A stretch of DNA of 64,000 nucleotides, from positions 124,001-188,000 of the forward strand of contig NZ_FOCZ01000013.1 in the NCBI RefSeq assembly GCF_900110245.1. Reading direction: 5' to 3'. The notes under the pieces were generated by a model, which saw nothing but the letters and a program-made list of their open reading frames with translations, had not been told where the DNA came from and searched no databases. This document shows positions 25,956-35,106 of the stretch, piece by piece (position 1 is the first letter of the stretch; each line of letters opens with the position of its first letter). Origin of the DNA: Niastella yeongjuensis (lineage in GTDB: Bacteria > Bacteroidota > Bacteroidia > Chitinophagales > Chitinophagaceae). The translations under genes and the position numbers were made by a program.

Positions 25956-26558
25956 TTACTTTTTATTGGAATGTCGGTTTTGTAAAATACTTACTACCTG
26001 TTGCAATGTATAACCTTTTGCGTTAAGTAATACCAAATAATGGAACAGCAGATCGGCCGCCTCGTTCATAAACAGGTCCTCATTATTGTCTTTCGCTTCG
26101 ATAACCAGTTCCACTGCTTCTTCGCCCACTTTTTGGGCGATTTTATTGATCCCTTTGTTAAAAAGCTGTTTTACATACGATTTCTCGTCCTCGCTTTTCT
26201 TACGCAACTCAATGATATCCTGTAAGTAATACAAAAAGTCATCGGAATGGTTGCGCTCGCTCCAGCAGGTATCGGCACCGGTATGACAGGTAGGCCCCAA
26301 TGGCTGGGCCTTAATAAGCAGGGTATCATTGTCACAATCGCTCAGAATTTCCTTTACCAACAGGTGATTACCGCTTTCCTCGCCTTTTGTCCACAGTCGT
26401 TTTTTGCTGCGGCTGAAAAAGGTCACTTTTCCTTCGCTCATGGTTTTGTGCAGGGCTTCTTCGTTCATAAAACCCAACATCAATACCTTGTGTGTGACAA
26501 AATCCTGAATGATGGCTGGCACCAGGCCATCGATGTATTTATTGAAATCTACTTTCAT
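25956..26558 (-). CDS. hisIE: Bifunctional phosphoribosyl-AMP cyclohydrolase / phosphoribosyl-ATP pyrophosphatase
   Basis: Steps two and three of histidine synthesis. 200 residues. HisI part (1-105): MLGFMNEEALHKTMSEGKV, SRSKKRLWTKGEESGN, and the metal-site residues in DCDND and CHTGADTCW. HisE part (about 110-195): NKIAQKVGEEAVELVIEAK and the NEAADLLFHYLVLL helix. Both active sites look complete. It follows hisF by 32 bases. The other histidine genes hisG, hisD, hisC and hisB are not in this window. Confidence 0.95.
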   Translation of the reverse strand: MKVDFNKYIDGLVPAIIQDFVTHKVLMLGFMNEEALHKTMSEGKVTFFSRSKKRLWTKGEESGNHLLVKEILSDCDNDTLLIKAQPLGPTCHTGADTCWSERNHSDDFLYYLQDIIELRKKSEDEKSYVKQLFNKGINKIAQKVGEEAVELVIEAKDNNEDLFMNEAADLLFHYLVLLNAKGYTLQQVVSILQNRHSNKK

Positions 26559-26590
26559 TATTGTGAATTGTGAGTGGTCAGTGGTAAATG

Positions 26591-27352
26591 CTAAACCGGA
26601 CGAATATCAATATTTTTCCCCTGCAAATATCCTTTTAAATCGGGAATTGCTATTTCTTTAAAGTGAAATATGCTGGCAGCCAGGGCGGCATCGGCCTGGG
26701 ACTGCTCAAATACATCCACAAAATGCTCCATGGTACCACCGCCGCCGGATGCAATTACCGGTACGGGCAGCTGCGTAGCCAACTGACGCGTGATATCTAA
26801 AGCGAAACCCTGTTTGGTACCATCGTGGTTCATGGAAGTAAGTAAGATCTCGCCGGCGCCCAAGTCAACTGCCTGTTTTGCCCAATCGAAACAACGGGCT
26901 TCGGTTTTGGTACGGCCACCATTCAGGTATACATACCATTCGCCATCTTCCTCCTTCCGGGTGTCGATGGCCAGCACCACACACTGACTGCCAAATTCCT
27001 TCGACAGCTCCTGGATCAGCTGTGGATTTTTAAAAGCCGCTGTATTTACCGAGATCTTATCGGCACCGTTCTGTAACAAAGCACTTACATCATCGACACT
27101 GCTGATGCCACCACCTACGGTAAATGGAATATTGATGTGGTGCGCAATGCGGTTTACCAGCTCACGCAACGTTTTACGTTTTTCAACGGTAGCCGTTATA
27201 TCCAAAAACACCAGTTCATCGGCACCCTGTTGTGCATATAACGCACCCAGTTCCACCGGATCACCGGCATCACGAAGATTTACAAAATTAGTCCCCTTCA
27301 CTGTGCGGCCATCTTTTATGTCTAAGCAGGGGATGATTCTTTTACAAAGCAT
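26591..27352 (-). CDS. hisF: Imidazole glycerol phosphate synthase, cyclase subunit
   Basis: 253-residue beta/alpha barrel that, with HisH, makes imidazole glycerol phosphate and AICAR. Catalytic Asp lies in [20 protein letters not shown]; the second phosphate site is seen as [13 protein letters not shown], and [10 protein letters not shown] and [15 protein letters not shown] are typical. Complete. A 205-base spacer full of word repeats separates it from the upstream hisA fusion gene, an unusual gap inside an otherwise tight operon. Confidence 0.96.
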   Translation of the reverse strand: MLCKRIIPCLDIKDGRTVKGTNFVNLRDAGDPVELGALYAQQGADELVFLDITATVEKRKTLRELVNRIAHHINIPFTVGGGISSVDDVSALLQNGADKISVNTAAFKNPQLIQELSKEFGSQCVVLAIDTRKEEDGEWYVYLNGGRTKTEARCFDWAKQAVDLGAGEILLTSMNHDGTKQGFALDITRQLATQLPVPVIASGGGGTMEHFVDVFEQSQADAALAASIFHFKEIAIPDLKGYLQGKNIDIRPV

Positions 27353-27557
27353 GCTTAATATTTTATTCGTGAATCGTGAAAGGGCAGAAGGCAGAGGGCA
27401 GAAAGAAATACACTACTGCGCGGCGGACTTTATCAACCTTATCAACTCCGTCAATCTATCAACCTTTACGTCTATTACTCCTAACCTTCTTCCTGTTAAC
27501 TTGTCAACCTGTTAACTCGTCAACTTGTTAACTCGTCAACCTGTTAACTCAACCCTA
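27353..27557. repeat. Composite word-repeat array inside the trp-his operon
   Basis: Begins with GGGCAGAAGGCAGAGGGCAG, a GCGCGGCGGAC core, then about twelve TCAAC/GTTAAC words (for example CTTGTCAACCTGTTAACTCG). Same module order as the element at 51160-51352, without the CTTACTTC module. It lies between hisF and hisA in the transcribed region. Confidence 0.75.
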
Positions 27558-28691
27558 TCAACTAAATTTCTTCAATTCATCCAATGATATTCTATTCTCA
27601 TAGATCGCCTTACCCACAATCGCTCCGGTACAACCAATTTCAGCGAGTGCTTCCAGATCACTCATGTTGCTCACGCCCCCACTGGCAATAAAATGCAGCG
27701 ATGGAAAACGTGCTATGATCTTCTTATATAAATCCACCGACGGACCGGCCAGCAACCCATCCTTGCTTACATCGGTACAGAATACCTGTTGCACGCCATG
27801 ATCAATATATTTCTGCAGAAAATCGTAGATGGTGATGTCAGTGGTTTCGAGCCAGCCGCCTACGGTGATCTTTTCTTCTTTTACATCGGCACCTAACAGA
27901 AACTTCTCTGCACCAAACTGCAGTAACCATTTTACAAACTCGGCTTCATTTTTTACAGCCAGGCTGCCTATGGTAGCCAATGCGGCGCCCGATTCAAAAA
28001 CAATGTTTACATCTTTTTCGGTTTTTATACCGCCGCCAAAATCAATCACCAGCGAAGTTTTGCCGGCAATGACTTCCAGTACTTTCCAGTTCTTTACAGC
28101 CCCCGCTTTGGCCCCATCGAGGTCAACCAGGTGAAGGCGTTGCAAACCGGCGTCTTCAAATTCCCGGGCTACTTCCAATGGGTTCTCATTATAAATTTTC
28201 TTTTGCTCATAATCGCCCTGCGTTAACCGCACGCATTTTCCATCAATAATATCAATAGCCGGAATGATCTGCATATGCTTTGTTTGCACGAATTGTTTTT
28301 CCATTTTAATAAAATCGAGCCCGTGCTGCTGCCAGGTTTTACCCGTGGCCTGCATCCCGAACTTTTTGTATATACCGGTAGCTGTAAGGCGGGCATTACA
28401 CCAGATGCTTGTTTTACCCTGTTGATTTGCCCAGTTCATTACATGTTGTAACAGTTTGGTCCCATAGCCTTCGCCCTGCCAGTTGGTTTTGGTGGCGAAC
28501 TTCCTGAATTGTACAACACCGTTCCTGTCGAATACCGAGATCACGGAAACCAGCTCACCATAGTCATACAATCCCAAATGCAGGCCTTTTTCGTCATCTT
28601 CCAATTGCACAAATGAAATGCTTTCCTGTGGGTACATCACTGCCTGCCGCATGGCCCACACTTCGCTTAGGGAAACCGGTTGTATCGACAT
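27558..28691 (-). CDS. hisA: GNAT acetyltransferase fused in frame to HisA isomerase
   Basis: 377 residues in one open frame. Residues 1-130 are a GNAT domain (FATKTNWQGEGYGTKLL, then TGIYKKFGMQ). Residues 140-377 are a complete HisA, the ProFAR isomerase of histidine synthesis: MQIIPAIDIIDGKCVRLTQG, VIDFGGGIK, TDVSKDGLLAGPS and IASGGVSN. HisA normally has about 240 residues, so the N-terminal part is extra. An ATG at codon 140 (28274) could start a separate HisA, so the locus may give a fusion, a free HisA, or both. The start lies one base after the hisH stop. The acetyl acceptor is unknown. Confidence 0.9.
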   Translation of the reverse strand: MSIQPVSLSEVWAMRQAVMYPQESISFVQLEDDEKGLHLGLYDYGELVSVISVFDRNGVVQFRKFATKTNWQGEGYGTKLLQHVMNWANQQGKTSIWCNARLTATGIYKKFGMQATGKTWQQHGLDFIKMEKQFVQTKHMQIIPAIDIIDGKCVRLTQGDYEQKKIYNENPLEVAREFEDAGLQRLHLVDLDGAKAGAVKNWKVLEVIAGKTSLVIDFGGGIKTEKDVNIVFESGAALATIGSLAVKNEAEFVKWLLQFGAEKFLLGADVKEEKITVGGWLETTDITIYDFLQKYIDHGVQQVFCTDVSKDGLLAGPSVDLYKKIIARFPSLHFIASGGVSNMSDLEALAEIGCTGAIVGKAIYENRISLDELKKFS

Positions 28692-28692
28692 A

Positions 28693-29283
28693 TTACAAAC
28701 TCAAAAAGTTTTTCAGGATCAGTTCACCTGCTTTGGCGCTTTTTTCGGGATGAAACTGCACCCCATAAAAATTATCCTTGTGCAGCGCACAGCTATAGGG
28801 TTGCACATAGTCTGCCGTAGCAATGGTGTGTTCACCCAAAGCAGCGTAATAACCATGTACAAAATAACAATAACTGTTCTCCGGCAAATCCGAAAACAGT
28901 TTTGTTTTTAAATTAAAGATGTTATTCCAACCAATCTGAGGCACTTTCAGGTCGCCCGTTTTGGGGGTGAACTTCTTTACATGCTCATCGAATATCCCGA
29001 GGCAGGTAGTATCGTTCTCCTCGCTGTAGGCGCACATCAGCTGCATGCCCAGGCAAATACCCAGTACAGGTTGCTGCAGGTTTTTGATAACGGTATCGAG
29101 CTTATGTTCTTTCAGGTACCGCATGGCGCTGCTTGCCTCCCCTACTCCCGGGAAAATGACCTTACCGGCACGTTGGATCTGCTCTACATCATCGGTTACA
29201 ACGGCATTCACGCCAATACGTTCCAGTGCATACAGTACCGACTGTATATTCCCTGCATTATATTTTATGATTACCAGGTCCAT
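28693..29283 (-). CDS. hisH: Imidazole glycerol phosphate synthase, glutamine amidotransferase subunit
   Basis: 196 residues. Class I amidotransferase that supplies ammonia to HisF. The nucleophile is Cys77 in LGICLGMQLM, and the His-Glu pair lies in GVQFHPEKSAKAG. N-terminal MDLVIIKYNAGNIQSV is typical, with a Lys where the family usually has Asp/Tyr. It sits between trpA (11-base gap) and the hisA fusion (1-base gap), which marks the junction of the trp and his blocks. Confidence 0.95.
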   Translation of the reverse strand: MDLVIIKYNAGNIQSVLYALERIGVNAVVTDDVEQIQRAGKVIFPGVGEASSAMRYLKEHKLDTVIKNLQQPVLGICLGMQLMCAYSEENDTTCLGIFDEHVKKFTPKTGDLKVPQIGWNNIFNLKTKLFSDLPENSYCYFVHGYYAALGEHTIATADYVQPYSCALHKDNFYGVQFHPEKSAKAGELILKNFLSL

Positions 29284-29294
29284 TCTCTTTTATA

Positions 29295-30065
29295 TCAGCT
29301 TTTAATATCGGTTATAAACTTTTTGGTAGTCCCTGCTATATCGCTGGTGTTCTCCAGTGCTTTGATAAACGCAGTGCCAATAATGGCGCCATTGGCGTGT
29401 TCACATGCCTGTTGAAAGGTTGCTTTGTCTTTGATGCCAAAGCCTACCAATACCGGATTTTTCAGCTTCATGTCCTGCAGCTTTTGCAGGTAGTTGTTTA
29501 CCGCATTCATATCCTTATCCTTTCCGGTGGTAGAAGAAGAAGAAACGGCATACAGAAAACCGGTGCTTAAACTATCCAGCCTGCGAATACGTTCCTCAGA
29601 GGTTTCGGGTGTAACCAGGAAGATAAAATTCAATCCATAGCGCTGCATAATAGGACCGTACTCCGTTTCAAATTCATACTCCGGAAGATCGGGCAATATG
29701 AGGCCGTCGATCGGCATATCTGCCGCATCCTGGCAAAACCGTTCAAACCCGTATTGTAATATGGGATTCATATAGCCCATTAAAACAACGGGAACATATA
29801 TCTGCTGACGAAAACCTCTTAATTGTTCAAACAGGGTGGCAATGGTCATGCCATTAGCCAGGGCCTGGGTGCTGCTTGCCTGTATCACGGGGCCATCGGC
29901 CAGCGGATCACTGTAAGGCATGCCCAGCTCAATCATGTCAACCCCGCTGTCCTGCAATGCTTTCATAACCGGTACCGTGCTATTCAATTGCGGATAGCCG
30001 GCTGTGCAGTATACGTTAAGTATGTTGTTCTTTTTCTGTTTAAATAGCTCCTGAATTCGATTCAT
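29295..30065 (-). CDS. trpA: Tryptophan synthase alpha subunit
   Basis: 256-residue barrel that cleaves indole-3-glycerol phosphate to indole and glyceraldehyde 3-phosphate. Catalytic Glu46 in MIELGMPYSDP and Asp57 in PLADGPVIQ correspond to the two catalytic acids of the enterobacterial enzyme. The phosphate-binding GFGIKDKATF and GAIIGTAF are present. It lies 88 bases after trpB; that spacer holds an inverted word repeat. Confidence 0.96.
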   Translation of the reverse strand: MNRIQELFKQKKNNILNVYCTAGYPQLNSTVPVMKALQDSGVDMIELGMPYSDPLADGPVIQASSTQALANGMTIATLFEQLRGFRQQIYVPVVLMGYMNPILQYGFERFCQDAADMPIDGLILPDLPEYEFETEYGPIMQRYGLNFIFLVTPETSEERIRRLDSLSTGFLYAVSSSSTTGKDKDMNAVNNYLQKLQDMKLKNPVLVGFGIKDKATFQQACEHANGAIIGTAFIKALENTSDIAGTTKKFITDIKS

Positions 30066-30084
30066 TCTTCTGTTTTTGAAACTT

Positions 30085-30150
30085 TATGTTACAGGTTTCA
30101 AGTTCCAGATTACAGGGTCCATGAAACCTGGAACCTGTAACTTGTAACGG
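30085..30150. repeat. Inverted word repeat between trpB and trpA
   Basis: ACAGGTTTCAAGTTCCAG and CTGGAACCTGTAACTTGTAA face each other with partial complementarity. The words resemble those at 401-453 and elsewhere. No T-run follows, so full termination is unlikely. Confidence 0.5.
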
Positions 30151-30153
30151 TAT

Positions 30154-31398
30154 TTATTTCCCTTCCATTGCTTTCATATAAGTAGCCATGTCTTTATCTC
30201 CTCTTCCACTTAAACAAACTACCACTGTAGACTCTTTAGTGAACATAGCTTTTGCCGGTATAGGCGCTTCTGATTTTTTTGCAGTAACCGGGCTCAGCAT
30301 TTCCAGGCCGGCCAGGGCATGAGAACTTTCCAATGCCGGTATAATGCCTTCTTTTTTAGCCAGGTTGAAAGCTGCCTGTAAGGCATCTTCGTCGGTAGCG
30401 CTTAAAAACAATCCGCGGCCAGAATCGTACAGGTTGGCGTGTAAGGGACCGATACCGGGATAATCCAATCCGGCAGAAATACTATGCGGCTCTACTACCT
30501 GTCCGTCTTCGGTTTGCATTACCAGGCTTTTACTGCCGTGTAATACCCCGGGTTTGCCTAACTGCGTGGTAGCGGCGCTCATTCCACTGTGTACGCCATG
30601 TCCGGATGCTTCTACAGCAACCAGTTGTACACCTGGTTCCTCCAGGAAATGATAGAAAGCACCGGCTGCATTGCTGCCACCGCCTACACAGGCTATTACG
30701 TGAGAAGGTAATTCACTGCCTGTTTGTTCTTTTAACTGCCATCTTATTTCTTCACTGATGATACTTTGAAAACGCGCTACCATATCGGGATATGGATGCG
30801 GGCCTACCACGCTGCCAATGATATAGTGTGTATCCACGGGATTGTTGATCCAGTCGCGGATGGCTTCGTTGGTGGCATCTTTTAATGTTTTGCTGCCGCT
30901 GACAGCGGGGATCACCGTAGCGCCCAGCATTTTCATGCGGGCCACATTGGGTGCCTGCCGTTCGATGTCTTTCTCCCCCATATACACAATACACTCCACC
31001 CCTTTCAGCGCACATACGGTGGCGGTAGCCACACCGTGCTGACCGGCACCGGTCTCGGCTATAATGCGTTTTTTGCCCAGGCGTTCTGCCAGCAGGATCT
31101 GACCCAGTGCATTATTCAACTTATGGGAACCGGTATGACACAGGTCTTCGCGTTTCAGGTAAATTTGTGTACCGTATTGTTCACTCAGGCGTTTGGCATA
31201 ATACAGCGGGGAAGGCCGGCCCACATAATCGTGTAACAGGGCCTTATATTCTTTCTGGAAAGCAGGATCGTAAATGATGTCGAGGTATTTTGACCGCAGT
31301 TCTTCCACATTGCGGTGCAGCATTTCGGGAATGAATGCGCCACCGAATTTTCCATAATACCCGTGAGTATTGGGTTGTTGATATGTTGTTGTCGTCAT
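30154..31398 (-). CDS. trpB: Tryptophan synthase beta subunit
   Basis: 414 residues. PLP enzyme that joins indole and serine. The cofactor Lys93 lies in HTGSHKLNNALGQ, the phosphate loop is GGGSNAAGAFY, and RPSPLYYAKRLSE plus ETGAGQHGVATA are family signatures. Complete. It follows the acetyltransferase gene by 18 bases in the operon. Confidence 0.97.
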   Translation of the reverse strand: MTTTTYQQPNTHGYYGKFGGAFIPEMLHRNVEELRSKYLDIIYDPAFQKEYKALLHDYVGRPSPLYYAKRLSEQYGTQIYLKREDLCHTGSHKLNNALGQILLAERLGKKRIIAETGAGQHGVATATVCALKGVECIVYMGEKDIERQAPNVARMKMLGATVIPAVSGSKTLKDATNEAIRDWINNPVDTHYIIGSVVGPHPYPDMVARFQSIISEEIRWQLKEQTGSELPSHVIACVGGGSNAAGAFYHFLEEPGVQLVAVEASGHGVHSGMSAATTQLGKPGVLHGSKSLVMQTEDGQVVEPHSISAGLDYPGIGPLHANLYDSGRGLFLSATDEDALQAAFNLAKKEGIIPALESSHALAGLEMLSPVTAKKSEAPIPAKAMFTKESTVVVCLSGRGDKDMATYMKAMEGK

Positions 31399-31416
31399 TT
31401 GAAATTTGTTTAAGTA

Positions 31417-31935
31417 TTATCCTTCTTCTGGTTGTGCCGGCGTTTTTAGAACCAGCTGCATAAAAGTGAGATCGAGCCAGCGGCCAAACTTGTACCCTAC
31501 CTGTGCAAAATGCCCCACTTCCTTAAATCCAAACCGCTCGTGCAATTTTATACTTACTTCATTGGTAGAGTCGATACCTGCAACAATGGTATGCAAATCC
31601 AATTCGGCTGCTGCTTTTATCAACGGTTCCAGCAACAGTTTGCCAATGCCTTTACCCCGTTGACCGGCCGCTACGTAGATTGAGTTCTCCACCGAATATT
31701 TATAGGCTGCCCATGCACGCCACGGTCCAATTGAACTAAAACCTATTACCTGGCCGCCTTCTTCGGCAACAAATACCGGGAAGCCCTGCGCCTCTTTTAT
31801 CCGGAACCATTGCCTGCGCATTTCCAGGGTATGCTTTTCATAATCATAAACCGCCGTAGTGTTCAATACGGCATCATTGTAAATTTCCAGAATAGCCTCC
31901 AGGTCATTATCGTTGGCCGTTCGTACTTGGATCAT
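31417..31935 (-). CDS. GNAT acetyltransferase of the phosphinothricin-acetyltransferase type
   Basis: 172 residues. N-terminus IQVRTANDNDLEAILEIYND, the middle VIGFSSIGPWRAWAAYKYSVENSIYV, the CoA loop GQRGKGIGKLLLEPLI and C-terminal LHERFGFKEVGHFAQVGYKF are characteristic of the PAT/MddA-like group, which acetylate small amino-acid-like amines (phosphinothricin, methionine sulfone or sulfoximine). The actual substrate here is unknown. It is embedded in the trp operon between trpF and trpB, with gaps of 9 and 18 bases, so it is co-expressed with tryptophan synthesis. Confidence 0.85.
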   Translation of the reverse strand: MIQVRTANDNDLEAILEIYNDAVLNTTAVYDYEKHTLEMRRQWFRIKEAQGFPVFVAEEGGQVIGFSSIGPWRAWAAYKYSVENSIYVAAGQRGKGIGKLLLEPLIKAAAELDLHTIVAGIDSTNEVSIKLHERFGFKEVGHFAQVGYKFGRWLDLTFMQLVLKTPAQPEEG

Positions 31936-31944
31936 AGAATAAGT

Positions 31945-32583
31945 TTAATACTTGCTGTTCAATTTGGTGACAAACTCTTTTACTTTCGCCATGTCCTTTA
32001 TACCCGGACTTATTTCGAATTTACTATTGATATCTACTGCAAAAAGGCCTTTACCTATTGGTAGGGTGGCAAACTCATTCAACCTGTCTTCATCACCCGG
32101 TTCAATACCGCCGCTCAGGAAAAAAGGTTTGCCGATGGTAGCGTCCTTTAACATGTTCCAGTTGAACTTAACACCCGTGCCGCCGTAGCCTGCACCCATG
32201 GTATCGAACATAAACATGTCGCACACATCCATATAATTCTTCACCATCCACTCAATGTTCTCATTTTCACTGATGCGGAATGCTTTTACCACCGATACAT
32301 AATCTGCGATCTTTTCACAATACTTGGGTGATTCATCGCCATGCAGCTGTACCATGTGTAAACGGCATTCATCTACCATGTGCAGCACTTCTTCAATGGA
32401 GGCATTTACAAATACGCCTACCTTGTTAATGTTGTTCTCTTTTCTGATCTGGCTGGTGGTAAGGCCTTTGAAAACATAGCGTGGACTTTTTGGATAAAAG
32501 ATAAATCCCGCAAATGTTACGCCCAGGCCTCCTAATTGTTCCAGCTGTTCGGGCAGTGTCATACCGCAAACTTTTACTCGCAT
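31945..32583 (-). CDS. trpF: Phosphoribosylanthranilate isomerase
   Basis: 212-residue barrel of the tryptophan pathway. The catalytic Cys is in RVKVCGMTLPEQ, the catalytic Asp in MFDTMGAGYGGTG, and the phosphate loop is FFLSGGIEPGD. It follows trpC by 49 bases. Confidence 0.94.
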   Translation of the reverse strand: MRVKVCGMTLPEQLEQLGGLGVTFAGFIFYPKSPRYVFKGLTTSQIRKENNINKVGVFVNASIEEVLHMVDECRLHMVQLHGDESPKYCEKIADYVSVVKAFRISENENIEWMVKNYMDVCDMFMFDTMGAGYGGTGVKFNWNMLKDATIGKPFFLSGGIEPGDEDRLNEFATLPIGKGLFAVDINSKFEISPGIKDMAKVKEFVTKLNSKY

Positions 32584-32632
32584 AGCGTGGTCAGATTTTA
32601 AGTGTTAGGGTGTTGGCCATGCAATCGCCGTA

Positions 32633-33418
32633 TTATATTGTTTCCAGTTGCGCTATGAATTTTTGAAAGGCAGCGCCAGGTTGCGCCTCTTTCATAAAAT
32701 TCTCTCCGATCAGGAACCCACGAAAACCGTTTTCTTTAAACAGCCTGATGTTGGCTACAGAACTGATACCGCTTTCGGCAATTTTGATTTTGCCGGCAGG
32801 AATGCGTTCTGCCATCCGCAGGCTGCGCTCGATGTCTACTTCGAAAGTTTTCAGGTTGCGGTTGTTGATGCCTACCAGTTTTGTTTCGTCACAAATATGT
32901 TCCAGCTCTTCTTCGGCATGTAATTCCAACAATACTTCCAACTGTAAGGAAGCCGCAAAAGATGCTAACCGTTTAACTTCAGCTGGTGTCAGACAGGCTG
33001 CAATTAACAGGATCACATCGGCCCCCATGGCCCGGGCTTCCACGATCTGGTATTCATCGATCATGAAATCCTTACGCAGAATAGGCACCTGGTTAACTCT
33101 TGCTTTTATAAGGTCGGCTGTACTGCCGCCAAAAAATTGTTCATCGGTAAGTACGGATAAGCCCGAAGCACCATAGCGGGCATAGGCGGAAGTAACTTCT
33201 ACCACGTCTGCTGCCCCATTGATAATACCTTTGGAAGGCGATTTTCTTTTAAACTCGGCAATGATGCCGGTTTTGGCGTCATCGAGCAAAAACTGCCCTA
33301 GTGATAATACAGAACGTTTAAACCCTTCCTGTTGTTCCAGCTCCTTTACGGAAGTCTGTTGTTTCCGCTCAGCTACTTCTCCTCTTTTGTGCTCGATTAT
33401 TTTGTCAAGTATATTCAT
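32633..33418 (-). CDS. trpC: Indole-3-glycerol phosphate synthase
   Basis: 261 residues. Signature IIAEFKRKSPSKGIIN contains the catalytic Glu and Lys; LRKDFMIDEYQI, VGINNRNLKTFEVD and IAESGIS complete the active site. It converts carboxyphenylaminodeoxyribulose phosphate to indole-3-glycerol phosphate. An 89-base spacer to trpD holds part of a GTGAGT-type repeat. Confidence 0.96.
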   Translation of the reverse strand: MNILDKIIEHKRGEVAERKQQTSVKELEQQEGFKRSVLSLGQFLLDDAKTGIIAEFKRKSPSKGIINGAADVVEVTSAYARYGASGLSVLTDEQFFGGSTADLIKARVNQVPILRKDFMIDEYQIVEARAMGADVILLIAACLTPAEVKRLASFAASLQLEVLLELHAEEELEHICDETKLVGINNRNLKTFEVDIERSLRMAERIPAGKIKIAESGISSVANIRLFKENGFRGFLIGENFMKEAQPGAAFQKFIAQLETI

Positions 33419-33464
33419 TCTTTAATTGTATTGTTCAAATTTCTGAGCAATTGCAAGCTGGGCC

Positions 33465-33513
33465 ATTATTCAGACTTCTAAACAACCGGGAACCCACTCA
33501 CTACTCACTATTG
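33465..33513. repeat. Half copy of the GTGAGT hairpin repeat between trpD and trpC
   Basis: CAGACTTCTAAAC, then CCGGGAACCCACTCACTACT. The GGGAACCCACTCAC junction equals that in the complete element at 24722-24829. Confidence 0.6.
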
Positions 33514-34500
33514 TAACGCAATTAATTTCGTCAATGCTTCATTTGCCTTGCCGCTTTCCAGGCTGTCTACTGCGGCGCCATAGGCATCTTCGTAGCTTTT
33601 ATAGTTACCGGTGCAATGCAATGCCATAGCGGCGTTGGCCAGTACTACTACATTCTGTGCCCAGCTTCCTTCACCCTTCAATATTTTGGTGAACAGCTTA
33701 GCGGCTTCTTCCACGGTATTGCCTCCATAGATATCGGTGGGATTAACCATGCGTTTGCCCAATTGCTCAGGCGTCATGATCTTTTCACCATTGTTGGTGA
33801 TCACCTTGGTATCGTTGGTCAATGAGATCTCGTCGTAACCGTCTAAGCCATGAATAATGGTAAAGGCCCTGTCGGTCAATTGCAGCAGGTAATTATAAAT
33901 GCGCGCCATCTCCAGGTTATACACCCCTACCAGTTGAAAAGGTGGAAACGCCGGATTTACCATGGGGCCTAACATATTGAAGAAGGTGCGCATGCCCAGG
34001 TTCTTCCTGATTGGTCCTACGGTTTTTAATGCGGGGTGAAACAACGGCGCATGTAAGAAACAGATATTGGCCTGGTCCACTTCTTTCTTCAGCCTGTCCT
34101 GATCATTCTTCATTTTATAACCCAGTTGCTCCATTACATTCGAAGCGCCGCTGATGGATGAAGCACCATAGTTACCATGCTTGGCCACCTTTTGACCGGT
34201 ACCGGCAACAATGAAACAACTAAGGGTTGAAATATTGAAGGTATTCTTTCCATCGCCGCCTGTACCAACGATATCGATAACGGGGAAACCGTTCAGGTCT
34301 ACTTTTACACACAATTCCAGTAAGGCATCCTGAAATCCCTGCAGTTCCTCGATGGTTACACTGCGCATGAGGTATACAGTCATAAAGGCCGTTACTTCAT
34401 GTTCATTGTAAACCCCTTTGCCAATGTTCAGTAAGGCATCTTTCGCCTGCTCGCGGCTCAGGGTCTTATGTTCGAATAAAAATTGTAAAATCTTTTTCAT
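33508..34500 (-). CDS. trpD: Anthranilate phosphoribosyltransferase
   Basis: 330 residues. Phosphoribosyl diphosphate loop GTGGDGKNTFNIST, then KHGNYGASSISGASNVME, and LGPMVNPAFPPFQLVGVYN are the family signatures. Complete. It starts three bases after the trpG stop, so the two are probably translationally coupled. Confidence 0.96.
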   Translation of the reverse strand: MKKILQFLFEHKTLSREQAKDALLNIGKGVYNEHEVTAFMTVYLMRSVTIEELQGFQDALLELCVKVDLNGFPVIDIVGTGGDGKNTFNISTLSCFIVAGTGQKVAKHGNYGASSISGASNVMEQLGYKMKNDQDRLKKEVDQANICFLHAPLFHPALKTVGPIRKNLGMRTFFNMLGPMVNPAFPPFQLVGVYNLEMARIYNYLLQLTDRAFTIIHGLDGYDEISLTNDTKVITNNGEKIMTPEQLGKRMVNPTDIYGGNTVEEAAKLFTKILKGEGSWAQNVVVLANAAMALHCTGNYKSYEDAYGAAVDSLESGKANEALTKLIALQ

Positions 34501-34503
34501 ATG

Positions 34504-35073
34504 CTATGATTTCAACCAGTTACGTAATATTTCTTCCCCTCTCGGCGTCAACACACTCTCGGGATGGAACTGTACGCCCTGCACATCGAATGTTTTGTGC
34601 TGCAATGCCATGATAAAGTTGTTGGCATCGCGGGCAGTGATCTCCAGCTCTTTGGGAAAGCCTTCTTCATTGACTACCCAGCTGTGGTAACGGCCTACTT
34701 CAAATTCATCGGGCAGTCCATTGAACAGCGGTTTATCACGATTGATGATCTGCACCGGCGTGGCCACGCCATGATATACCGTACTCAGGTTGGTGAGTTT
34801 ACCGCCAAAAGCCTGACCAATAGCCTGGTGGCCTAAACACACACCCAGTATCGATTTAGTGGCCGCGTATTCTTTTATCAACGGCAGTAACAAACCGGCT
34901 TCTTCGGGGATACCAGGACCGGGCGATAAAATGATCTTATCATACGCCTTTACATTTTCCAGGGGTATCTGGTCGTTGCGATATACATCTACTTTCTGAT
35001 GCAGGATCTTTTCAACCAGGTGTACCAGGTTATAAGTAAAAGAGTCGTAGTTATCGAAAACAAGAATTTTCAT
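34504..35073 (-). CDS. trpG: Anthranilate synthase component II (glutamine amidotransferase)
   Basis: 189 residues. MKILVFDNYDSFTYNLVH, ILSPGPGIPEEAG, the nucleophile Cys in LGVCLGHQAIGQ and the GVQFHPESVLTPRG segment define a TrpG/PabA amidotransferase. Position between trpE and trpD indicates TrpG; it may also serve folate synthesis, as is common where only one such gene exists. Confidence 0.95.
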   Translation of the reverse strand: MKILVFDNYDSFTYNLVHLVEKILHQKVDVYRNDQIPLENVKAYDKIILSPGPGIPEEAGLLLPLIKEYAATKSILGVCLGHQAIGQAFGGKLTNLSTVYHGVATPVQIINRDKPLFNGLPDEFEVGRYHSWVVNEEGFPKELEITARDANNFIMALQHKTFDVQGVQFHPESVLTPRGEEILRNWLKS

Positions 35074-35106
35074 GATCAGTAATGTTAAGGACGATACGGA
35101 TGCTGA

